A stretch of DNA of 64,000 nt, taken from contig OZ005621.1 in assembly GCA_963930655.1 (NCBI GenBank), forward strand, positions 11,767,001 through 11,831,000. The letters are read 5' to 3'. Under the pieces are notes generated by a model. That model did not search any database. It saw only the letters and a list, made by a program, of their open reading frames with translations, and was not told the DNA's origin. Every line of letters starts with the position of its first letter. The first letter of the stretch is position 1. The position numbers and the translations under genes were made by a program. Below are positions 10,544-22,385 of this stretch, in pieces. Origin of the DNA: Myrica gale (lineage: Eukaryota; Streptophyta; Magnoliopsida; Fagales; Myricaceae).

Positions 10544-12117
10544 TCTACATTTATTTATGTTTATTATAACGTTTATTTTTTATTATGTTTTGAGGACATT
10601 TACTTTTATATTATGTTTTGAGGACATCTATTGGTTTTATTTTATGTTTTTGTTTATATTATGTTTTGATGATACTTGATATATTTATGTCATTTCAGTT
10701 ATGTTTTTGTATTTATTATAACTTAATACAATATGTTAATTAATGTTACGTTTCGGTAAAACTTAATACACTTAAGATTATTTATATTATTAACTACCTT
10801 TGGTTATTTAAAACTTGCTAATAAATTTAATTGTATAAGCTTTAAAAAAACAAAAAAATCTAAATCGTCAAAAACCATTCGGACGTTAATGTCTCCGTCC
10901 GAACTTTTTAATGTAAGCTCAAATGGTGTCGTATTATATAAAACAAATCGTCCAAACACATTTTTATACGGTCTAGATGCCTGAAATTCAAAAAAATCGT
11001 ACTGACGAGAGTTTTATATCGTCCGGACGTGGTTGTTTATGATCAAACGCTCGGACGGTGTTTTAAGGTTCGAACGTCTATGTTAATGAGCATACGCTGT
11101 CGTTTGACAATTACTAAAACAGTGTGTTGAACTGTAAGATGGAGTTCGGACGGTTACATCATAGTTTAGACGATTATGAAATTTTGGCGGCATCACGTAT
11201 GCGTCCGACCTTCCTTTGATGTGTCCGAACAGTATTCAACCATATGAAAGTGGTAGAATCACAGATAGTGGAGGAAAAACGAAAAACTTAAAAAACAAGA
11301 TATTTGAGCATGAAGAGAAACAGAGAGCTGATTTTGAGCGTCCAATCTCATTGAATAGGGTGTGAAAGGAGCAAATCTTTTAAAATTTGATATTGGATTG
11401 CATTTGAGGTTAGTGGGGTTTAAATTGAATTGTTTTAGGATGAAAACATGTGTTTTTCGAAATTTTAGGGTCTAAAATGATAGTAATGGAGTTTAGGGTT
11501 GGTTGTGATGTGTTTGTGATTTGGATTGATTTTGACAAGATTTTGGGGGTGAAAATAGAGTCTGTGCGTCCAAGAACTGTCTTGTTCGACAATCGCAGTC
11601 TGGACGGGTGATGTACTGTCTGAACTCTATTTTTTGTTCGGACACTTTGTAAAACGCATTTGAACGTGTATATGTATGGTTCGGATGTTTTTGTTACGTT
11701 CGAACGATTTTTTTTTGTTATGTCATGCTTTCATTTAGTAGCCTTAGACCCCGTTTAAGAATTACACGAAGTTCGAAGAACAAACTGGATATAAATACTT
11801 GAATTGTCCACGTTATGGATAGTATGAGTTTACAATATGCGTAATGTGCGTAATTGTATATGCTATTATGACTGATGTGTTTAGAAATTTCGATGCAAAT
11901 CTCCTTTTGTTCTTCGGATACACATTCAACATTGAGCTTACACGCTTGTCTTAAATGTTGGGTGTTTAGGCTCAATGTTGTAGGCGTGTATTTGAGGACT
12001 GAGGGGAAATGCTATCGAAATTTCTAAAGCATCGATCACAATGGTGGGGTCAATTACCTGCAATATGTGATATTGTAAACTTGAATGGGATAGGACCTAT
12101 GATGTGCAAAGAATTAT
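10544..12117. other. CACTA internal spacer with motif cluster at 10870-11710
   Basis: No gene is supported. The stretch 10870-11240 and 11565-11710 again holds repeated CGTCCGGACG/GTTCGGACG motifs. The part 11740-12117 is AT-rich and may include decayed front parts of the CACTA transposase, but no frame could be followed. Confidence 0.5.
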
Positions 12118-12784
12118 GTGTTAAATGAATGTCTAATTTTTTGCTCAATGTATCTTGGTACGGTTGAGACGAGATTTAATAGAAAATACCAGAATTATGC
12201 CGATATGGATCATCGAAATTGTCGTTTTTATGTGTTTACTCAAAGTGATCAACCGCTGAGAGCTGGTAGGGGTCAAGATTTGAAAAGAAATGAATTTACA
12301 AAAGCGCAGTGGTACGTACTCAACAACTGTTCAGAAATTAGCCAACATTTAGAGTAAGCGCAATGCGAATATTTGCTCACTTAAACATTTATCAGTTCAT
12401 TATATTTTAATTTATTATAAAATATCTTATTTCTTTGAAGCGAGCACTTGGAAGAGATGAGGAGGAAATCACCAATAAATTTAGATAGGAGGCATGAAGA
12501 AGAATTTCCGTTATGGTTTAGAACTCGGGTATTTATTTAATTTTGTCCCTATTGTATGTTTAATGAACGTCAGTGATCATTGTTTTTAGATTCAAAGTTA
12601 ACATGTATTTACTATTTTAGGTTCAAACTATGCGCAATGAAAATTCGGGCTCGATATTGAATGATTTGTATGCATTAGCATCCGGTCCTGATTAGTGGGC
12701 ACTTTGTTACTCTGGGTATGTAGTGAATGGAGTAAGGTTTCACATGATCTTTCGTGAACAGTTTCGTAACACTCAGAATAATGG
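12118..12784 (+). pseudogene. CACTA transposase C-terminal region, part 1 (DUF4218/DUF4216-type)
   Basis: Residues GTVETRFNRKYQN and the following VFTQSDQPLRAG match the GIETRFNR...F..GRP pattern of plant En/Spm proteins. HLE then splices across a GT-AG gap (about 12355-12440) to EHLEEMRRKSPINLDRRHEE and EFPLWFRTR. A second GT-AG gap (about 12530-12619) leads to VQTMRNENSG and, after an in-frame TAG, to GYVVNGVRFHMIFREQFRNT. The reading frame meets the solo LTR inserted after base 12784 and continues at 17398. Upstream TNP2 catalytic parts are not recognisable. The internal stop makes it a pseudogene. Confidence 0.8.
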
Positions 12785-13170
12785 TGTCACGCCCCGAACG
12801 CCATCCCGCAGGGACCGTGACAGCCGCGAGCATTCCCCGGGAACACTCCAGCGCTTACACTAACTCTTACAGCGGAATTTTTTTTTCTTTTTTTTATACA
12901 CATAGGATGGCTCACTCAGGATCCACATGTTGGCTGAGATACAAGCCCAATGATCATAACTTCTCGGTATACACATCATAATTCAGAAAAGTCTATACAT
13001 TGCATCTTGTTCGCAACTTATACAAAACGTACTAGGGCAACATACTGCCACTTGATCAAAACCAGCACTCCCAAGTGCTACCTCAGAGTTCACCAACTCC
13101 GGCTCCAATCCCCAAACTTCCAGGATTTCTACATGAGATACTCTTCTGCTCCCCAGTTATCTTGTGGATT

Positions 13171-13218
13171 TGGAATGATACGATTTACAAACTATGAGTC
13201 GAAAGACTCAGTAAGGAA
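13171..13218. promoter_or_regulatory. Conserved LTR stem-loop module, copy 1
   Basis: TGGAATGATACGATTT is followed by a GAGTC-GAAA-GACTC hairpin and then AGTAAGGAA. The same order is found at 60423-60470 and, inverted, at 40271-40318. Conservation across three otherwise diverged LTRs points to a functional signal, perhaps in transcript processing or initiation. The function is inferred only. Confidence 0.6.
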
Positions 13219-13762
13219 CAACAATTGAAACATGAACTTTAGTAAAACATAGCTTTAAAAGCATACTTACTTCAATACACTGTAGCGATAAAAGAAGAAA
13301 TGCAAAACTGTAATTCATGAGTTAGTGCATAAAAAGCCATGATGCATATGCATGCTCCGTGATGCACATGCCATGCACTAAAATCTCTTGCCACTCTTGG
13401 CCTTTTCAAATGCATTTCAAATCTCGGAATTGGCCCCAAGCCCTTGAAAATATTTCTTTCACTCTTGCTTATAAAATTGGCCCTTGGCCCTTGAAAATCA
13501 TTCATTTCATACTTGTGCCACTGTTGGCCTTTTCACAACCATTTCGTATCTCTTACTTGTGGGCTCGCTCCATTTGACCCCTGAAGTCAGGGTTGTGCGT
13601 TCCCTTCGGAACTGTCCCCGAATTCCCTTGGAGACCTTACATCTGGTCGAGCTAGCCCTTGAAGTGGCCCCAGGCCTGATGGCTAGACGCGACCCTTGGA
13701 GGCGCCACACCTTCTCGAGCAACGTTCCTCGGTGTGGTTGCACATACCTCACGGACTAACCC

Positions 13763-13890
13763 ATCCTTCACGAACAACGTCCCTCGGTATGGGCGTCCAT
13801 TCATCCATCCTTCACGAACAACGTCCCTCGGCATGGATGTCTCAGGTTCCATCCATCCATCCTTCACGAACAACGTCCCTCGGCATGGAT
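13763..13890. repeat. Tandem repeat inside solo LTR 1
   Basis: Three copies of a unit containing CCTTCACGAACAACGTCCCT start at about 13763, 13807 and 13858, separated by short variable spacers. A diverged version of this array lies at the corresponding place in solo LTR 3 (about 60746-60880). Confidence 0.75.
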
Positions 13891-16800
13891 GTCGAACCTC
13901 ACTTAACTTAGTACGTGTTCAACCAAAGCCTCCGGGCTTAATCATAACATAAATTCTCTTTCATTTGCATAAAACAACTTTTCATATTTTCTATGCAATG
14001 AACATGCCATGCCACTCTTGAAAACATCGTAATTTCATTTGCAATCAAAACGTCTCTCATGCGTTCATGCAAATGATCATGCTATGACATGTTCGAAACA
14101 TCATGCGTACTTGAAACATTCTTCATGCAATACATTTCATATGTATTAAAAATATCTTGCCATGCACAATAAAACATGCAGTGTATCATTCCAGTTTTCC
14201 AAAAGGGGTAAGATTCACTTACAATACTCCTTGCAAATTCCTTCCTGATTCTTACTTGGCTCGATGCCTACAAGAAATAGATCTCCTTCTCAATACACTG
14301 AGCATCCGATAAAATACATCGATACATTTCGGTTCTACTAAGCTATTCGAGGAAATCTATCGTGAAATCCACTAAGGAATGAATAGCGATAATTATGCGC
14401 TTAACTTAATTTAACGGTATAATATAGTTGCCGGATTTCTCTTAATCCAAATTGAACTTCCTGTTCATCCCTTAACTTCGTACTTCCCGTCCGTCGGAGT
14501 ATTTCCGAATAGCAACTATATTATACTTCTTTGATATCGTATATATATACATATATATATCACTTAAATTCTTTTAATCGTTTAAATATTTTATTTACTC
14601 TTTTCTTTAACTAATATTCAAAACTTAGGTAATATTTTTATTGAAATAAAAATATATTTATCCATGTACATGCCTCGATTAGGGTTAAATAATACTCATA
14701 GGTTTAGAATTAAACCTAAGTCTCTTTTTATTACACGTACTACATTAAAACCTTATATCTAACTATTAATAAATTATTCATGATTAAATCTTAATTTAGA
14801 CTTTAAACCTCAAATAAAACCCTAGTAAAACTTAACTAGGGTTCCAATAATATTTAATAAAAGATCATGGCTCTATAATATTATTCCAACTAGCCTAACT
14901 CTAATTTTCTTATCCAACACAACAATGAAAATACATAAATCATGAATTGCACTTAGGGTTACCTTTTCTTACAACATTCGGCCACTACCATTTATGCACC
15001 AATTAATCACAACTTTTACTCCAAGGGTGATCCCATCCTCCATTCAACAATTTCACAACCTAGGATCTACAAATCAAAGCACCAACACAACACATCATAC
15101 CCATAGCATTCGGCCAACACATGCTTTCATCCAAAAATTAGGTTTTCTTTTGTTTCCTTTAACTTACATGCATTTCACACTTAACATAATCATCTACCAT
15201 GCATTGGGGTCATAAAGCTTGCACATGTTATGGCCAATGTCCAGATTTAAACATATTCAAAACTATACATGAAATCCTACATAGCTCATTTTTGGCCATA
15301 CCCCAAAATGTTACCTTTTCATGCTAAAAATCATATCATGCATATCCTTTGCATTTGTGACCTAACTAGCATGCATACACTTAATCTTTTCCTCGAATAA
15401 TTTCATCAACATTAGATCTATTCTTTATACACACTAACATCCATAGATCTAAACAAAGAAATCAACTTCCATCAATCCAACACATCAAAACTTAGATCTA
15501 ACTTCCTTTAGCATACATTGTTCTTCATTTGCCTTTTTCTTTACATACAACCTTAGATCTAGGGTTTCCATGGTTAGATCTAGCATGAAATCAACCTAGG
15601 GTTCTTAAACATTCAAGATCCAACAATATCAAGACATATTATGACCTAAGCTTCAAGATCCATACATAACCTATTCGGTCACTTATGCTATACCCAACAA
15701 CATCATATTAGCCTTACCTTGTTGTTTATCCAAGCTTGAGCACCTAGAAAATAAGGTATCCTTGGTTAGTACTTGTGAAGCTTAAGGCAAGATCATCAAT
15801 AAAGCTAAACTCACCTTCAACCTTTACCAACTCTTCCTATCCTTTCTTCCTTCAAAGATTCGGTCCACCCTCCTTAGAAATATCCAAGCTTGATTTAAAA
15901 GGAAGTTCTATGGTGGTTAAGAGGACATGGTAAGTTTGAAGGGAAATGGTGTCAAATGGCTAGGGTTTTCAAGGAAGGATTTTTGTCTACAACAAGAGAG
16001 ATTTATCTTGGCTTTTAGAATGGGATTTGGTAAGCTAGAAGAAAGTGGTTTAGGTGCAAGATGAAATGGAACAAACCTTGACTCTTGAGTGTGAGGTTCG
16101 GCCAAGGCTTGAAAATGGGAGAGAATGGAGAGATCTTGCAATATTCGGCCAAGTGCTTGAAATGGGAGAGAGTTGAGAGAAATGAGGGGTTCGGTCATGG
16201 CATTTGCAAGAGAGTTGTGTGAGATTGAGTCTCCCAATGCAACCCTAAGGCTATGACATAGGGTTTGAGAGAGTGAATTGACATGAGAGAATTTGAAAGA
16301 GGAAGAGGGGGATGAATGGAAGTGTTGGCCGACCAAGCCTATGTCCTTTTCTCCCTCTCTCTCTTTTATTTCTTTTCACTTCTCTCACTCTCACATCACT
16401 TGTCTCCAAAGCTTGGCTTGCATTTGAATTCTTCTCTCTCTCCTCATGAGTTCCAACGTAAATCACTCCCTCTCTCACTTGCTTTTCTCTTCTCTTTTTA
16501 CTTCCATGAGTTGTCTCATCACCTTACACCACTTACACATCTCTTACACTTCACATGGCCTTGCTTCATGGCTTTTCAAATTCATCCCCTAGCCTTTCAC
16601 GTAAATGGCTTGTATTTTACTTAGTTTGGTTGCTTTTCAATCAACCTAGTTACTTCCACATTAAATGGCAACCAACTTTCAACTTAGTTTTCATTCTCAC
16701 CTAACTTATCACTTCATAAGCTCTCTTGCTTATCTAATTCATTCCAATAGCTTATCACCTCATAAGCATGTTCTCTTATCATGTGATAATGACCCTAGCA

Positions 16801-17397
16801 TATCTCTACAATAATCACAAGGTCTTATCACTCTAAAAGTTTCCTAACTTATCATGCTTGCTTATCACTATGATAAGCAAGTGTGCTTATCAATTAAATC
16901 ATCTCTAAACTTATCACATAACTACATAGCTTATCATTGAATATTCAAATGGAAATTCTATTAATAATATAGACCACATGATAATAATACATGTCACATA
17001 TAAAAGATATACAATATTTAATCCATGTATTCAAAAGAATTTCATTATTTAATCTATTAATAATTTCGGCTTATACAAGGAAATTATTAAATCATAATTC
17101 AAATTATATGGTCCATGAATCATATTAAGTAAATGAAAAATATCAATTTGTAAAAGAGAAACTTACTTGAAATTTCGGCTCCTAATATAAATATAATTTA
17201 TACTTGCATACAATGACATTAAAATTATTTAAAGAGATTTTATGAAATAAAATCCCATTTTAATCGAAATTCCATAACATAAAAATTAGGTCATACATTG
17301 GCCAAAAACATAGCCCCATGAAGAAATAAAAGCTATTACATTGGAAATAAAAGATAATACGTAAGAAATTACGTAGGAGAAAAATCGGGGTCTCACA

Positions 17398-17922
17398 AAT
17401 GGTGTGGTTGTTTCAGGCGACCATGATAGGGAAGATGTTGATTTTTACGGCCTGATCGTGAATATTTACGTGTTACGTTATTTGCTGGAAAATTTAGTTT
17501 ATTTACTAAAATTTGACTGGTTTGACTTGAGTACTCAAAATTTAGGTCTTGATAAAAGTGGTCGGTTTGTTAGTATTAACACATCCCGAAAGTGGTACAA
17601 AGATGACCCGTTCGTGCTAGCTTCTCAGGGGAATCAATTGTTTTATATCGATGATATGAAGTTGGGCGGCCACTGGAAGATTGTTCAAAAGATTACCCCT
17701 AGAAACACATATAATATTCCACCTATTGAGAAAGAAGCCAGTGAAGATGGAGAAGCACCGTCGAATCGTGAAGCATACCAGGAGAATGGGTCTATTGAAC
17801 TTTTTTTGAACTTCAGCTCATTTGACATGATCCCGTTGACTAGAAATGACATCGAGCCTTATGTGCCAGTAACCGATGAGAGTGGTCCACAACAACGTGA
17901 AGTAGAAGGAAACGATGATTAA
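17398..17922 (+). pseudogene. CACTA DUF4216-type protein, part 2 after the solo LTR
   Basis: The frame continues directly from base 12784: GVVVSGDHDREDVDFYGLI, then LLKFDWFDLSTQNLG, then WYKDDPFVLASQGNQLFYID and GHWKIVQKITPRNTYNIPP. This is the DUF4216 pattern of plant CACTA proteins (V.G......DYYG, F.CDWFD, PFVLASQ..Q.FY..D). About 172 residues run to a TAA at 17922. Rejoined across the target duplication, the two parts are one frame, so the LTR insertion split a formerly contiguous ORF. The function of this CACTA-associated region is not established. Confidence 0.85.
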
Positions 17923-18074
17923 TTGGAATCGTTCAGTGAAGATTGTAGTGATTCTGAAGAATAATACTCCAAGGACTAAAGTTACTTTATCATTTCAATT
18001 AAATTTGCATTTCTATTTTTTATTCATTTTGATTAACATAATTCATTGTGTTTTTTTTTCTCTAATATTGATTT

Positions 18075-18303
18075 ATTTGGTCACGAGACGACATCATGCC
18101 AGCGGGAGGGAAATGTCTTCGGTACGATTCATCAGTTCGAGGAACCTCAAGGAGCACCAGAAGATGAAGCGGGAGCAACAAAGGAACCTAGTTTAGCAAC
18201 AAGAACAGAGGATGCAACTAATGGTGGAGCAAATGCGTGAGCAGCTAATGGAGCAGATTAGACAGATGCAATCTCGTTTGACACCCAAACAAAAATTTGG
18301 GTA
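18075..18303 (+). pseudogene. Glu/Gln-rich coiled-coil tail ORF of the CACTA element
   Basis: A frame with EEPQGAPEDEAGATKEP, and in another phase MREQLMEQIRQMQSRLT, ends at about 18303. The heptad spacing suggests a coiled coil. It matches the style of the orphan tail at 6411-6596. It is probably a small CACTA ORF or a last exon; frames shift, so it is treated as broken. Confidence 0.35.
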
Positions 18304-18479
18304 AATTTAACTATTTTTACTACTTTGTCAGTACTTATCGATTATGTATTTTATTTACTTTTAATAACAATTGCATATTTGTAGATATTTTATTATATTA
18401 TGAGCACTGAATATATTTCTATTTATATTATTTCTAAATTATTTTTAAAATTTTAATTAAATTAATTCAAATATATAGA

Positions 18480-18965
18480 AAACCGTTCGAACTGTAAAAA
18501 ATGTTGTCCGCATGATTATTTTTCATTGATAACGTGCGCAAGCATAACTATCCATCCCCGCACTTTACTTTAAATTAGTCCGTCCGAACGGTTTTTCTAA
18601 GAAACCATGCGCACGATACAATAACACCTTTGAACGTTTTCAACGTAACAAGCGTCCGAACTTTTATACGTAATGGTTCGAACGGAGTTGGTATATGACA
18701 AATAAATTTTCGTCATAAATTAAACAACGGTACAAACGACTCTATGAAAGACTCCAGACGTACTCTCCATACCGTTTGGACGATGTTATGAAACTGTGCG
18801 CACGGTTTTGTAGATGATAAAATTCATTTCGTCACATTGGATGAACCGTTTGCATCAGCTGTTCGAACGGATGGACTTTATTGGGGATGACGATTTTCAA
18901 TTTCACCATTATGACACAAAACCGTTCGGACGGTATTCTAAACTGTCCGAACGGTTTTGAGTGAC
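18480..18965. repeat. CACTA subterminal motif cluster, right
   Basis: Repeated motifs ACCGTTCGGACGG, CGTCCGAACGG, GTTCGAACGG and CATGCGCACG occur in both orientations just inside the right CACTA end. This is the same motif family as at 8585-9300. Confidence 0.7.
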
Positions 18966-19019
18966 AGAACACCAAAATCGTCGCCTAAAACCTTGGCTGA
19001 CGGGCTATAGGTGACATAC

Positions 19020-19106
19020 CGTTTTTGTCACCCAAAGTCATAGCTGACGAATTGGACACTTTGGGTGACAGAAAATTTGTCACCCAAAGTCTTTTTTCTT
19101 CTAGTG
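19020..19106. mobile_element. CACTA right terminal region
   Basis: Two copies of GTCACCCAAAGTC flank a complementary GACTTTGGGTGAC-like copy (ACACTTTGGGTGACA). The element then ends TTTTTTCTTCTAGTG. The TAGTG terminus is diagnostic of En/Spm elements. The expected 3-bp target duplication cannot be verified because the left end is missing. Confidence 0.75.
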
Positions 19107-19109
19107 CAC

Positions 19110-19370
19110 AAAGACTTGACGCACCAATATGTCAAGGACATGGACATCTGCAATGTACTTTCTATTTCCATATTACAAAAATATTTCCGGTTGGACTACA
19201 GAGAGTTTAATTGACTGCCTTAGCAATAGTGTCAGTAACTCTACTTGTATTAGGTACCAGCTTCTTCCTATAGTATACTTGGACATGCGCGATAGATTGA
19301 TCTTTTTTTCTCTTTTTCTCCTATACTGATTCAATTTAACATTCCGCGAAACACCCCGCCTTAAAAACCT
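19110..19370. repeat. Dispersed repeat shared with 42540-42755
   Basis: Shared stretches include CACCAATATGTCAAGGA versus TACCAATATGTCAAGGA, CTTAGCAATAGTGTCAGTAA and AACATTCCGC. The copy here has about 50 extra bases (about 19144-19190) that the second copy lacks. The class is unknown. Confidence 0.75.
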
Positions 19371-21585
19371 GTCAAACAAGATATTGATATTAATTGTTTT
19401 CAAAATTTAGCATTTTACCTTACTCAAGATGCCATAAGATAAAAAAAAACAATGACAAAAATTAAAACTAAACACACTTATTTTAAGGTAGTAAGTTAGG
19501 ACGTCTGTGAACGTACGTAACATCTTGGTAATTATGTTATTCTTCCGAATGAAATGCCCAATTTTATACTAAAGAATGTAGTTGACACAGTCAGTATCAA
19601 GAGTTTCCTCAACAACTAATCCTAAACGGATCATAGCTAAGACATGAAGTAACCCATATTAGTTATATAAAATGAAAACACCGCGCGCAGCAGAAAACAA
19701 AGGACAACTCTTTCCTTAGAATTTGGACATACATCATCTGATAGCAAAATAGGAGGGTGCAATATGTTAGGATTGATACTTTGTGGGTGCAATATCTCAA
19801 ATATGGTAGTTTAGGGTGCTGGTAGTTCATGGGAGAAAAGTGAATTTTCTCCAAAATTTATGTACAGTTCAGAGAGTACGTAAAGAACAAAGAAGTTGAC
19901 CTGAATAGAAAATGTTTCTTTTTTTTTTTTAATAAATAAACATAAACAAGGCAATCTTAATAGAAAATGTAAGATGCGGAAACTGCTATGTAAGTCGCAA
20001 TCCTTGAGGCAGAAAAAATTACACTAATTCAAGCAAACCTCAGAGTCTGGGATTATCTATAACCCAAAACAAAAGCTACCAAGTAATTTTGTAAGCAATG
20101 GACCTCCAAACTTTTGGTCAATTGGACCCCAACCAGATCAAAAAGAAAAAAAATCAAAAGATGCTTATTTCCACCAAATATGGGACCATTACAGCACAAA
20201 AGGGCAAAAAAAAGGGGTGAGGGAGCGAAAGCACTGTTCACAGCACTATTGCTTCAACAATGAAAAACCAACTGCTGCATATAGGTGCGTCGAGAGGATA
20301 AATTCTCTAGATTGGCAAAGCCATCTTAAATATAGATCTAGAAGCTATTCAAACTCCTAAGCACTATTATTTGCTATTTACATTGATCGGAATTGAGATC
20401 CCAATTCCCGAAAAAGGAACAGGCCATAGAAATCCTCTTCTAAAGTCTACTCGCGCGATTATTCTCAAACCTCCACACTTGAAAATGCTTGAGCTAGCAG
20501 ACTGCTCGTTTTAACATGTCAGTGTCTGAATAACTATTACAGTTATTGGTACAATTAATCAAGCTTCTAAAAAACAGATTTACAAACAAAAGGCAAGCAC
20601 TCCTTGTGCTACCAATTGCCTATCTCAAGCGGCAAGATAAGCATGTTGCATGCAAGGGAAGCAATCAGACTTCGACAAAACCAGGATCTACAATATCATC
20701 AGCAACTAATCTAAAATGCAACAAAAGAGAGGTCCTATAGAAATCGTGATTGGATGAGCATAAGCAAGTTTCAAAATCTTATAGATATTAATACTATAAT
20801 GCATCAGAAGGAATTAAGCATAGAAAGTCTTATTCCCCCAGAATAACATCATCAAGCCTCTTTGAAGTTGAACAAACATATACTAACTCCAACGGCAGAA
20901 TTTAAGAACTTTAATAGAATATTCAAACAAAGAAAGGAAAAAAAAAACAAAAGGCTCTTAAAATGAACCAAAAATAGTGAACCAACACAACATCGTCATA
21001 TCCTTTTACCAATGATATACAAAATTAACAAGAATACAAAGTGACAGCGACAATAAATTCAAAGGAACATATTCCTATGAAGTGAATGCAGTTCAGGTTT
21101 GATTTTCTCGATGCAAGTTGTATTATTGTATTAGGCTTTGTACAAAATACATGCCCAATTCCAAACCAGAATCTTACCCCATAGAATCTCTTCCAAACAA
21201 CATGTTACTTGTCGAAAAGAAATATGAATAAAATTTTAAATAGCAAGAGAAATTCATAACCACATAGTCACATCTAAATTCAAGCACATATCCAAAATAC
21301 AAAGCGAATTCCAAACTAACTAGGAAAGTGGCGTACCGTCAGGAAGGTGTTCCTTTACTTTTGGAATTGTCCAAAAATCATTTATCCAATTATTGAACAA
21401 ACAATGTGTTATACTCATGACTCGATCTAACTAAATTAACTCTAAACAAACAGTGTATATATGTTTTAAAGATGTTTTTAATATTTTAAATATGTTTTAA
21501 AATAAGTATCTTTAAAGATATTTTTAATGTTTTAAAGATGTTTTTAGGCTAAGTTTGGATTGGCGAAAAAAATTTCTGGTTAATT
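19371..21585. other. Intergenic DNA, no gene seen
   Basis: AT-rich, with poly-A/T runs and no frame resembling a known protein. The last 120 bases contain repeats of an AAGATGTTTTTAATGTTTTA-like unit that also occurs after the following LINE fragment. Confidence 0.5.
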
Positions 21586-22385
21586 TTGTTTTTGTTCTTT
21601 TTACACTTGAATATTGAAATGTTCAGTGGAGGATCGGTTGTTGATTGGATTCAGAAAATCCTCCACCCGCATCAACTTCTTGGTATACCCATTGAAGACC
21701 AACAACACTTTCTACTGTTTGCCGCGAATGCTGTTGACATGGTGTGGATGAGCAGGAATAGAATGGTACATCAGGGAAAGAAAGATGACACCTGTGAGCT
21801 TGCGAGTAGAGTGAGGAAATTAAACTGGGAACATTGGAATGCCTGGAGGAAGAAGATTCAACCTGCGGAAACCAAGGGATGGCACGCCCCGCCACCAGAT
21901 GCAGTCAAGATCAAGTAGATGTGGCTATCAGAGAGGAGTTTGCAGTACCAGCAGCAATCATCAGGAATCATAAAGGTGAACTGCGGACTTATAACTTTGA
22001 AAAGATAGAGGCAACCAATCCACTGGCAGGGGAAGCAACAGCAGCAAAAAGGGGCGTAGAAGTGGCTCTTAGCAAGGGTTACAAGAGCATCATTCTTCTG
22101 GGAGATTCCGAGTCGGTCGTGAAAGCAATGCAACAGTCCCCTCAACAGAAGGAATGGAGGATACACTCGACTATAACCGAGATTCACTAGCTCCTCCAGC
22201 AGATGCAAAAATGGAAGGCAATCCATGTTCGAAGACGTGCGAACATGGGCACCAGTTGGATCATTGTGTCTCCGCTGAGTTTAACTCAAGAGGAGGCTAC
22301 CCCATACTTTTGAGCATTATCCCCAAAATATATTATTGCATCATTTATGACAGGTCTGGTGTTTTGATTAAAAAAATACAATAAA
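21586..22385 (+). pseudogene. LINE 3' fragment, linker and RNase H-like domain
   Basis: The frame DWIQKILHPHQLLGIPIEDQ and RVRKLNWEHWNAWRKKIQP is collinear with the C-terminus of the LINE at 33-39.5 kb (DWIQHILHPHQRIGIP). After a stop/frameshift near 21915 it resumes as DVAIREEFAVPAAIIRN and SIILLGDSESVVKAMQQSP, the RVT_3/RNase H-like domain of plant LINEs (D..IR..., LESDS.LVV). It ends with an A-rich tail near 22370. Only the 3' end is present, typical of 5'-truncated LINE insertions. AAGATGTTTTTAA-type repeats flank it on both sides. Confidence 0.75.

Larger units (their letters stand above)
12785..17397 (-). mobile_element. Very large solo LTR (4613 bp), copy 1
   Basis: In minus orientation it starts TGTGAGACCCCGATTTT and ends CGTTCGGGGCGTGACA, i.e. 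TG...CA ends. A perfect 5-bp target duplication AATGG lies at 12780-12784 and 17398-17402. No gag, pol or second LTR lies within. Related ends occur at 39564-40799 and 60119-63796. It contains a conserved stem-loop module (13171-13218), a tandem repeat (13763-13890) and a cluster of GATAAG-type motifs (16640-16930). Short open frames inside have no protein similarity. Formation by LTR-LTR recombination of an LTR retrotransposon is the usual route; LARD-like elements have LTRs this long. Confidence 0.85.
8404..19106 (+). mobile_element. Decayed CACTA (En/Spm) element, right end intact, left end unresolved
   Basis: The right end at 19106 is TTTTTTCTTCTAGTG, the complement of a CACTA terminus. 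Internal coding shows CACTA transposase C-terminal/DUF4216-type sequence (12118-12784 and 17398-17922). Clusters of palindromic GTTCGAACGG or CGTCCGGACG motifs occur at about 8585-9300, 10870-11710 and 18480-18965, as expected of subterminal repeats. A 4.6-kb solo LTR sits inside. The left CACTA terminus was not found, so the start coordinate is only the edge of the preceding Pack-MULE. The block may be more than one nested CACTA. Confidence 0.65.

Noticed and set aside
13763-13890. Possible CRISPR-like direct repeats
   Set aside because: Eukaryotic LTR context, only three units with variable spacing and no cas genes. An ordinary minisatellite.
13652-13952. Several overlapping frames in both strands near the LTR 1 tandem repeat
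   Set aside because: Repeat-driven open frames; no family similarity, and the same region in LTR 3 does not keep the frame.
15917-16336. 139-residue minus-strand frame inside solo LTR 1
   Set aside because: Ser/Leu/Pro-rich, no motif, not preserved in solo LTR 3.
20053-20241. Short frames in 19.4-21.5 kb as small genes
   Set aside because: No start context, splice signals or similarity; lengths fit chance expectation in AT-rich DNA.
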